DNA of 64,000 nt from JBOHRE01 sp050732635 (lineage in GTDB: Bacteria; Gemmatimonadota; Gemmatimonadetes; Longimicrobiales; RSA9), in the NCBI GenBank assembly GCA_050732635.1, contig JBOHRE010000004.1, positions 1 through 64,000 on the forward strand, given 5' to 3'. Below are positions 58,067 to 64,000 of the stretch, piece after piece. Each line of letters opens with the position of its first letter. Positions within the stretch are counted from its first letter, which is position 1. The position numbers and the translations under genes are program-made. The notes under the pieces are model-generated. The model saw only the letters and a list, made by a program, of their open reading frames with translations. It had not been told where the DNA came from and searched no databases.

Positions 58067-59365
58067 CTACGGCGTCGGCGGCGTGCCCGCTGCCTCGCTC
58101 AGCGCTGTCCGCCTTGCCTCGAGATACCGTCGCACACCGGCTTCGGTCGTGAGCGAGATCGCCTTCAGATACGCCCACCCGGCCTCGTCCAATCTGGCGG
58201 CTCGTTGCAGCAGATGCGCACGAGTGGCCCAGGCCGGCTGGAACCGTTGGAGTCCCGGGTGACTGATCCCGTCGAGCGCGACCAGGCCGCGCTCAGGCCC
58301 CTCTGCCCGCCCAATGGTCGCCGCCAGCGCGACTTGCGCTCCCAGCGTCGGCGCGATCGAGACAAGGGCAAGGTAGAGCTTCCGCAACGCCGCCCAATCG
58401 GTGAACCCCGTCGCCGCTCGCGCACAGTGTACGGACTGGATCGCAGCTTCGAGTTGGAAGCGGCCCACCCGGCTGAGGGCGCGGGCCCGCTCGAGATACC
58501 GCTCGCCCTCAGCGATCAGGGCCGCATCCCATTGCGCCGTGTCCTGCTCCTCCAGCGGCACGTAGTCATTGGGTGAACGGCGCGCCGGCGCCCTCGAAAG
58601 CGACAGCGAGACGAGCGCGGCGAGCCCCAGCGCCTCCGGCTGATCGGGGACCAGCTCGGCAAGCGTGACTGCTAGGTAATGCGCCTCGGCCGCGAACGAC
58701 TCGCGCACCGTCACCCCCGACGCGAGTTGCCACTCGATTGCGTACGCGCCGTAAATCGCCTCCAGGACGTGCGCGAGCCGCCCCGGCATCCGACCTCGGT
58801 CGGGCACGGAGAACGGGACGCGTGTGTCGCGGATGCGCCGCTTGGCGCGCACCAGCCGCTGTGCGAGCGTCGGCTCCGGGATCGCGAAGGCCCTGGCGAT
58901 CGAGCGCGCGTCGAAGCCGAGCACGGTCTGCAGCATGAGCGGCGTGCGGACCAACGGCTCGATCGCCGGGTGGGCGCAGACGAAGAGCAATGCCAGGCGC
59001 CGGTCCGGGATCTCGTCGGGGTCGACCTCGGCCACGATTGCGGCGGCGGTGGCTTCGACGGGGTCGTCGAAGCGCGTCGTCGCGCGTTGCGCGGCCGATC
59101 GGAACACGTCGCGTTGCCGATTGCGGGCGACGGTCAGGAGCCACCCTTCCGGATTGGCGGGAACCCCGGTATCCGGCCAGGTACGGAGCGCCCGCGCGAA
59201 CGCGTCCCCGAGGCAATCCTCCGCCAATTGGATGTCGCCGGTGGGTGCGGCAAGCAACGCGACCAGCCGGCCGTACGAGGCGCGGGCCACCTGCTCGGCC
59301 TGGAGCGCGGCGCTCACCGCATCACCGGGACTTCCCAGGTTGGCCCGCGCCTCGGTGCGCGTCAC
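58067..59365 (-). CDS. ECF42-type sigma factor with C-terminal TPR-like extension
   Basis: A 432-residue extracytoplasmic-function sigma factor. Region 2 is seen in AEDCLGDAFARALRTWPDTGVPANPEGWLLTVARNRQRDVFR and region 4 in FDARSIARAFAIPEPTLAQRLVRAKRRI. The roughly 230 residues after region 4, rich in helix and TPR-like patterns (LERARALSRVGRFQLEAAIQSVHCARA), match the C-terminal extension of the ECF42 group, which controls DGPF genes. The GTG start overlaps the stop of the DGPF gene (GTGA). This segment is markedly GC-rich compared with its neighbours. Confidence 0.9.
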   Translation of the reverse strand: MTRTEARANLGSPGDAVSAALQAEQVARASYGRLVALLAAPTGDIQLAEDCLGDAFARALRTWPDTGVPANPEGWLLTVARNRQRDVFRSAAQRATTRFDDPVEATAAAIVAEVDPDEIPDRRLALLFVCAHPAIEPLVRTPLMLQTVLGFDARSIARAFAIPEPTLAQRLVRAKRRIRDTRVPFSVPDRGRMPGRLAHVLEAIYGAYAIEWQLASGVTVRESFAAEAHYLAVTLAELVPDQPEALGLAALVSLSLSRAPARRSPNDYVPLEEQDTAQWDAALIAEGERYLERARALSRVGRFQLEAAIQSVHCARAATGFTDWAALRKLYLALVSIAPTLGAQVALAATIGRAEGPERGLVALDGISHPGLQRFQPAWATRAHLLQRAARLDEAGWAYLKAISLTTEAGVRRYLEARRTALSEAAGTPPTP

Positions 59366-59736
59366 GCCGGCCGCCACGACCCGTCGGCGTACCTCACCGC
59401 GGACGGCCGGATCTCGATGGTGCCCCACTGCGCCGCCGGGTGTTTCTCGGCCCAGGCGAGCGCCGCGTCGAGGTCGGGCACGTCAACGACGAACGTGCCG
59501 CCGATCTGCTCCTTCGTGTCGGCGTAGGGACCATCCTGGACCCTGAGCTGCCCATCCTTGAGCGTCAGCGTCGTCGTGCTGTCGGACGGCTGCAGCACCT
59601 CGGCCGAAACGAGCACGCCGGCCTCGTCGAGCGCCTTCGTGTACGCGTGAAACGCCGCCTTGCCGGCCTCCAACGCCTCAGCGCCGAGGTCGTCGGGGGT
59701 CAGCTCGAGATAGTGCAGGAAGAGGGTGTACCGCAT
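59362..59736 (-). CDS. DGPF/YCII protein of the ECF42 module
   Basis: A 124-residue YCII-family protein whose signature reads DGPYADTKEQIGGTFVVDV. It starts with an ATG after AGGAG. The overlap with the ECF42 sigma factor gene by GTGA shows that it is the partner and likely target of that sigma factor. The role of DGPF proteins is unknown. Confidence 0.9.
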   Translation of the reverse strand: MRYTLFLHYLELTPDDLGAEALEAGKAAFHAYTKALDEAGVLVSAEVLQPSDSTTTLTLKDGQLRVQDGPYADTKEQIGGTFVVDVPDLDAALAWAEKHPAAQWGTIEIRPSAVRYADGSWRPA

Positions 59737-60032
59737 GGGAAACTCCTATCCGGTTGTGGGAACGGTGCTTCGATCCGACACCGGCATGACGAACGGAGAG
59801 TAGCCGAATCGACACCGTGCCGCCGGAGCCAGCTGCTCGGCGTGGCCGCGCCCTCCAGGGCCCAGTGCATCGGCGTGCCTGCACGCTGAAGAACAATGCT
59901 GTTGGCGGAGCGTTCGTATAGCATCCATTAGGCGCAGTTGCACCCGCCGGCGGCCACTCGGTTCGGACAACGGTGGCAACACATCTGACCCGGGTTCGAC
60001 GCGAGGCGGCTGGCCTCGACTACGTCGAGCGT
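59737..60032. other. gap with a possible ankyrin-repeat remnant
   Basis: This 296-base stretch before the DGPF gene has no complete gene. On the minus strand, within 59760-59890, a frame reads AGTPMHWALEGAATPSSWLRRHGVD, which resembles one ankyrin repeat (TPLHWA...LL..HGAD). It may be debris of an ankyrin gene. No promoter is clearly visible for the sigma factor module. Confidence 0.3.
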
Positions 60033-60554
60033 CTAGCCCCGCAGAATTCGCGAGATCGCCAGGATCGTGTTCCAGCTGCGTGTTGTCAGTGGCACACCAA
60101 AAACCTTCTCGAGTTGGCCAAGGTAGCTGATCGCTCTCATTTCGCGGCGGTAGAGCCCCAGAACAAATCGATCTTGGCAGGCAAGAACCTGCAAACACCA
60201 GTCATCCTCCGTGGGGAGGTTTAGCGGGAGCTCAGACGGTGGCATTCGGCGCTGCGCCATAACGCTCACGAACTGTACGATTTCAGGCTCCGAGGGACGG
60301 CGCGCGAACGGGTCGCCGGATGCCAGTCGCAGAATGTCGCTTCCGCTACAGATCATCACATCCGCTTGGAATGGCAATCGGCGCATGATCTCGGCGCGAA
60401 GGTTCGCCTGGCTGACTGGGTTCCGAACGACAAACGTTCCAGCCGCGCCAACGTTCACGACATCGAAGCGCTTCAACTCCTTCGCTAGCACACTCGGACG
60501 AAAAGTCCTGTGTCCTCCTACATTCACGCCTTTGAGAAGAACGACCAGCGCCAT
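60033..60554 (-). CDS. DUF1697 family protein
   Basis: A 173-residue DUF1697 protein: MALVVLLKGVNVGGHRTFRPSVLAKELKRFDVVNVGAAGTFVVRNP, then PFQADVMICSGSDILRLASGDPF and WNTILAISRIL at the end. It is distinct from the DUF1697 gene at 24 kb (the first lines differ strongly). The ATG at 60554 begins the conserved part; the 130 bases upstream carry only a GCGTG-TATG-CACGC palindrome at 60656-60669. Confidence 0.87.
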   Translation of the reverse strand: MALVVLLKGVNVGGHRTFRPSVLAKELKRFDVVNVGAAGTFVVRNPVSQANLRAEIMRRLPFQADVMICSGSDILRLASGDPFARRPSEPEIVQFVSVMAQRRMPPSELPLNLPTEDDWCLQVLACQDRFVLGLYRREMRAISYLGQLEKVFGVPLTTRSWNTILAISRILRG

Positions 60555-60684
60555 CGACTCGATCCCTCGCAGGGCTAAACGCCGTCTTGGATGGATTCTG
60601 GACAACGTTTCCAGGTCAATGAACCCGCGAAAGCCGGCCGATCCGCAGCGGGACCGCGTGTATGCACGCCCCCGCGCCTGGCGT

Positions 60685-61458
60685 CTACGGACGCCGTGCC
60701 ACGACCATGGGCTGAAAGAACCCGGTATCCGCCGGCATGCGCCACTCGACTGCTGAGGTCCCCGCTTCCTGGAGCAGGTCACCCAATTCGGACCGAGTAA
60801 CGGCTCGATAGCTTCCGCGATGGCTGCGCACACGCCAGCGATCTCGACCGTCCTCCGCCATGACAAAGAACTCCAGACCATAGCGCCGCCCGTCGGGCTG
60901 CCATTCCCAGATCTGGAAGGTGATGCGCCGGTTGCCTGGTGTTCCTGAGAAGGCCGGCTGCGTCGTGACCGGACGATTCTTCAGGATCTCGTCGTAGTCG
61001 CGGATGCTGGCCAGGAGCAGACCGCCTCGGCGCACCCGCCCTAGCATGCTCTGGACGCCTTGACGAAGGTCCGCCTCGGTAAGGAGGTGTGGCAGGGCAT
61101 TGTCACAACTCAAGACGACGTCATAGGCCTCCGTGGTCACCGACTCCAAATCCCGGAGGTCGCCCACCCGGAATTCGATCGCTAAGCCCGCGGACGCGGC
61201 CTCCGCCTTGGCCCGTGCCACAGCCCGCGGACTCAGGTCCACACCCAGTACCTGATGGCCCCGGCGTGCCAGGCCGAGGCTCTGGGTCCCGATGCCACAG
61301 CTGCAGTCGAGGATGCGCTTCGAGCCGGTGCCGAGACACTCCCCGATTACCCGGTCCAGCGCCTGACCTTGGCGTTCGACCGAGCCGGCCCAATCATGGT
61401 AGACGAGGTGGTAATCGTCAGCCAGGCCATCGTAGAAGGAAACGTTCTCGTTACTCAT
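60685..61458 (-). CDS. glycine/sarcosine N-methyltransferase-like SAM methyltransferase
   Basis: A 257-residue class I methyltransferase: FYDGLADDYHLVYHDWAGSVERQGQALDRVI, which resembles glycine/sarcosine N-methyltransferases, the SAM motif ILDCSCGIGTQSLGLARRGHQVLGVDLSPRAVARA, and DVVLSCDNALPHLLTEADLRQGVQSMLGRVRRGGLLL. Real substrate unknown; the similarity at the N-terminus does not prove glycine methylation. It ends with a tail that follows FFQPMVVARRP. Confidence 0.85.
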   Translation of the reverse strand: MSNENVSFYDGLADDYHLVYHDWAGSVERQGQALDRVIGECLGTGSKRILDCSCGIGTQSLGLARRGHQVLGVDLSPRAVARAKAEAASAGLAIEFRVGDLRDLESVTTEAYDVVLSCDNALPHLLTEADLRQGVQSMLGRVRRGGLLLASIRDYDEILKNRPVTTQPAFSGTPGNRRITFQIWEWQPDGRRYGLEFFVMAEDGRDRWRVRSHRGSYRAVTRSELGDLLQEAGTSAVEWRMPADTGFFQPMVVARRP

Positions 61459-61494
61459 GGATTCGCCGAAGACACCTCCAACCTACAATCTAGG

Positions 61495-61896
61495 CTACCG
61501 CACCGGTCGATCGGAGCTGAAGATGTCGCGGGTCACGACCCACGACCCATCCAGCTGCCGCCGAAGCACGTGCAGCCAACGGCCCGTGTCTTGGAGGGAT
61601 CCGTCTGCCAGAGACAGCGAATAGGTCCCGCGCGCGTACGCGCAGTCCCCACAGCCATCCACCTCCTCGACCTCTACTTCGTACACGGACACGCGCGGAA
61701 GCCGATCCAGTAGTTGACGTACCGCTTCCCAGCCTCGCACGTCCGGTTGGTTGGGCGGCATCATGACAACATCGCGAGCGTAGAGCGGCGCCAGCGCGTC
61801 AAAATCGCCATCGAGAACGCAGTTCGCATGATTCTGTTCCGCTGCCGTGATCGACGCGATGTCCTCGGAACCAAGCGAGCTCAGGTCTCGGGCCAT
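61495..61896 (-). CDS. SnoaL-like/DUF4440 family protein
   Basis: A 133-residue small alpha+beta barrel protein of the DUF4440/SnoaL-like type: ITAAEQNHANCVLDGDFDALAPLYARDVVMMPPNQPDVRGWEAVRQLL, then GDCAYARGTYSLSL and GRWLHVLRRQLDGSWVVTRDIF. It is separated from the methyltransferase by 36 bases and could be co-transcribed. Function unknown. Confidence 0.87.
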   Translation of the reverse strand: MARDLSSLGSEDIASITAAEQNHANCVLDGDFDALAPLYARDVVMMPPNQPDVRGWEAVRQLLDRLPRVSVYEVEVEEVDGCGDCAYARGTYSLSLADGSLQDTGRWLHVLRRQLDGSWVVTRDIFSSDRPVR

Positions 61897-61929
61897 TCTG
61901 TTGTTCCCGGAAGGATTGGTCTGGCTTCT

Positions 61930-62841
61930 TCAGATACGGAAATCATTCGGCGAAGCTCGGTGGCCATGACTGGCGGCCCGGACCTCTTCCAAGTATCGCG
62001 TGACGCGAACGTCCAGAGCCTCGGGATAGGCGTAGCAAAGGCCAACTGCGAGCTCCCGAGCGATTCGACGAAACAACTGCAGAGCACGGAAGAGCGCAGC
62101 CCAATTTTCGGCCGCATCCGCTCCGACGAACGTCGACTCCAGCTCAGCCCATGTTCTCTCGTCCAGCTGGCGCTTTAGCCCGCGCCCAAGAACACCGAAC
62201 CGGACCGACCAGTCCCGTCCCATGGCCACTCGCCACTCCAGCATACGACGAAGCAAGCCGAGCTTCAGCACCACCTCGAGGCTGTACTTGGCCGGAAGCA
62301 GCTCGTCCCGCCAGAGATTCTTGGCTACGTATGTCGTCTCCCAGAAGAACTCCTCGACCACCGCCAGAAACTCCGGCTCGGTCGGCTTGGTGATCACATA
62401 GGCCCGGTAACTTGGTGACGGTAGCCCGGCCGAAAGCCCGTCCTTGTCGAGCAGGACCTCGCACCCGAGGTCGAGCTCCTCGGGAAGCGCGGTCGCCAGG
62501 CTCACGCGCTTCAGCGCCTCGATACATGTGATGCTGAAGTCGATTTTGCTCCCGTCCTCATACAGCGCCAATTGCATGGCGTAGGGCAAGCCACCGGGCT
62601 CCTGCCCTCGCTCTTCGTAGCGAACCAGCACGGAACCGAATGTTGTCAGCCATTCCGGCCGAAGAAACCTCTCCAGGTCCGTGACATACAGGATCACGTC
62701 GTAATCCGAGAAGCGATCCAGGCTCGCCTTCTCGGAAGATCTAGAACCCGTGAGCAGCACCGCACGCACCGTTTCTTGACGTTCCGCCCAGCGCACGAGC
62801 CTTTGAAGAGGTGCCGGCAAACTGTTCACGTCACGAATCAT
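61930..62841 (-). CDS. ANT(6)-like aminoglycoside adenylyltransferase
   Basis: A 303-residue nucleotidyltransferase of the streptomycin 6-adenylyltransferase (AadE/AadS) family: LTGSRSSEKASLDRFSDYDVILYVTDLERFL, TTFGSVLVRYEERG, YEDGSKIDFSI, LPEELDLGCEVLLDKDG, EPEFLAVVEEFFWETTYVAKNLWRDELLPAKYSLEVVLKLGLLRRMLEWRVAMGRDWSVRFGVLGRGLKRQL and FRRIARELAVGLCYAYPE. The GSR...DYD catalytic motif is intact, and the whole length matches. It likely adenylylates an aminoglycoside or a related aminocyclitol. Confidence 0.87.
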   Translation of the reverse strand: MIRDVNSLPAPLQRLVRWAERQETVRAVLLTGSRSSEKASLDRFSDYDVILYVTDLERFLRPEWLTTFGSVLVRYEERGQEPGGLPYAMQLALYEDGSKIDFSITCIEALKRVSLATALPEELDLGCEVLLDKDGLSAGLPSPSYRAYVITKPTEPEFLAVVEEFFWETTYVAKNLWRDELLPAKYSLEVVLKLGLLRRMLEWRVAMGRDWSVRFGVLGRGLKRQLDERTWAELESTFVGADAAENWAALFRALQLFRRIARELAVGLCYAYPEALDVRVTRYLEEVRAASHGHRASPNDFRI

Positions 62842-62916
62842 CGTCCACGCGACAAATGCACAGCACCGGCAACACCGAATCGGAGGGCGCGTGGCGGCGA
62901 GCCCGTGGGCTGGCGC

Positions 62917-64000
62917 TCATGTCGTGGCGACGCGCGCTGACAGCGCCGCGTACAGGTCCCCGTCGGCGCGGAGGCGGTCGTCCTCCAGCCACTCTGGCTG
63001 CACGTTCGCCCCCGCGTCAGCCAACGTGCGGAGGATCGTGCGATATCCGTCCTCGTCCGCGCGACGCTCCACGAGCCAGGCGTGCAGCGCCCACACGAGC
63101 GGCGGCGTTCCGAAGACCGCGTCCGTCACATCTGTCGGCGCACCCCGCTTCAGCAGGAGCTCGACGAGCCTCCAGTTACCCAGGTATGCTCCGATATGGA
63201 GTGCCGTATGCCCATCCTTCGGGGCGCGCGCTCCAACCTCCACGCCCTGGTCCAGCAGGAATTCCACAATGTCGCGCTGGTCATACCAAGAGGCCATAAT
63301 GAGTGCGGCCGCCGCGTCGGCCGGGGATACGGTGCGCGCCGGCTCAAAGTAACGCGCGACGAGGTCCAGTCGGCCGATGCCGGCAGCCTCCTCCAAGTTG
63401 ACAGGGGCGCCGCGGGCTGCCATGTGCGCCGCGGCGTCGGGGCAGCCGTTCATGAGGCATGACCGCACGATGCCCGCAGCCACGCGCGCGCCGCGCTCGA
63501 GCAGCAGATCGGCGAGCGCGTTCTGCACGCCCGCCTGCCGCGGGTGCGCGCTGGTGACCACAAGGCCGAGTGTCGTCCAGCCACCGCCGTAGACATCGGC
63601 CTCGGCGTCTACCGCGGCGCCGGCCTCGAGCAGGCAACGCGCGATGGCCACGATGTTCGCGGGTGTCCTCTGCCGGTAGTTCTCAACGCCATTGGCGGAC
63701 ACGTAGTGCAGGAGCTTGGCGCGGTGCTGGCGGCTGGATCGTGCGTGCACGAGGTCGGGATGCGCAGCGAGCAGCCGCTCGAGCATCGCGAGATTTCCGG
63801 ATACGATCGCGTCCGCCGCGAGCTCGAACGCGGAGAGAATGGATTCCGCGGCGGAGAGCCCCTCGATGTGGCGCACGAGCTTCGGCCAGCTCGCGAACCC
63901 GTGCGCGCGCGCGATGACGAGCTGCGCCTGGGACACGGCGCAGTCCGCCGGGGCCAGCCGCTCACGCGCGAACTCGGCGATCTGGCGTGCGCGGCGTTCT
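62917..64000 (-). CDS. ankyrin repeat protein, partial at window edge
   Basis: At least 360 residues, running off the end of the window at the N-terminus (IAEFARERLAPADCAVSQAQLVIARAHGFASWPKLVRHIEG is still in frame). It carries several ankyrin repeats such as GHTALHIGAYLGNWRLVELLLKRGAPTDV and FGTPPLVWALHAWLVERRADEDG. Such proteins with a QLVIARxxGFASWPKL start are common in Gemmatimonadota and Acidobacteriota. Markedly GC-rich. Confidence 0.85.
   Translation of the reverse strand, partial: ERRARQIAEFARERLAPADCAVSQAQLVIARAHGFASWPKLVRHIEGLSAAESILSAFELAADAIVSGNLAMLERLLAAHPDLVHARSSRQHRAKLLHYVSANGVENYRQRTPANIVAIARCLLEAGAAVDAEADVYGGGWTTLGLVVTSAHPRQAGVQNALADLLLERGARVAAGIVRSCLMNGCPDAAAHMAARGAPVNLEEAAGIGRLDLVARYFEPARTVSPADAAAALIMASWYDQRDIVEFLLDQGVEVGARAPKDGHTALHIGAYLGNWRLVELLLKRGAPTDVTDAVFGTPPLVWALHAWLVERRADEDGYRTILRTLADAGANVQPEWLEDDRLRADGDLYAALSARVATT

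Noticed and set aside
40383..64000. Integron cassette array with attC sites
   Set aside because: One-directional small genes fit, but many gaps are only about 25-60 bases or the genes overlap, which leaves no room for attC, and no pair of RYYYAAC/GTTRRRY ends was found. No integrase is in the window.
1..64000. CRISPR array, insertion sequence, prophage or biosynthetic gene cluster
   Set aside because: No spaced repeats, transposase, phage structural gene, or polyketide/peptide synthetase was seen in any frame.

Overview
High-GC genomic window with about 80 supportable genes and gene remnants. There is no rRNA, tRNA, CRISPR array, transposase or integrase. The gene content suggests a soil bacterium of the Gemmatimonadota, or less likely the Acidobacteriota. 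Clues are two large ABC-type permeases of the orphan (ADOP) type, one paired with a PadR regulator, exported M16 peptidases and amidohydrolases, a beta-propeller lipoprotein, and many DinB, VOC and YCII proteins. This assignment is an inference from gene families, not from a marker gene.

Region 1 (0-40 kb) is very GC-rich and tightly packed. It begins with a membrane protein, a PLP aminotransferase-like enzyme, a YheT-type hydrolase and a UvrA-type excinuclease subunit. At 6.0-12.4 kb lies an exported-protein operon of two successive pairs: an active and an inactive M16 peptidase, then an amidohydrolase with its metal site and one that has lost it. A PAS-PAS-GAF histidine kinase follows. From 14.7 to 30.9 kb most genes are on the minus strand: Nudix, F420-dependent-type reductase, MOSC, DDAH-type hydrolase, ring-cleaving dioxygenase, DinB proteins, a CotH-like exported protein, an ADOP permease, an AlkZ-like DNA glycosylase, ankyrin, DUF2277, VOC and YCII. 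An unusual repeat cluster sits at 16.77-17.04 kb. At 31-40 kb are a free-standing 5'-3' exonuclease, an esterase with a UBP zinc finger, PadR plus ADOP permease, an arginase-family enzyme with an ABM monooxygenase behind a good promoter and operator, a beta-carbonic anhydrase and an Mph-like phosphotransferase.

Region 2 (about 40.4-64 kb) is a long, almost entirely minus-strand series of small, unrelated one-domain enzymes. It has seven VOC proteins, four class I methyltransferases, two isoprenylcysteine-methyltransferase-like membrane proteins, a DHFR/RibD-like reductase, a metallophosphoesterase, a metallo-beta-lactamase-fold hydrolase, an AAC(6')-like acetyltransferase, an ANT(6)-like nucleotidyltransferase, SRPBCC, HAD, DUF1697, SnoaL-like and ankyrin proteins, and an ECF42-type sigma factor with its DGPF/YCII partner. 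Base composition is visibly less GC-rich over much of 41-58 kb and varies gene by gene. Several truncated or frameshifted remnants lie between intact genes: DinB, HAD, beta-propeller and methyltransferase. The picture is of a fast-turnover accessory zone that gains and loses detoxification and modification genes. I looked for integron attC sites and did not find a convincing set.

The most noteworthy observations are the doubled enzyme/pseudoenzyme pairs at 6-12 kb, the repeat cluster at 16.8-17.0 kb that also encodes the end of a protein, the VOC protein whose tail is read from the antisense strand of a decayed beta-propeller gene, the co-location of three antibiotic-modification-like chemistries, and the palindromic operator at 36.3 kb.
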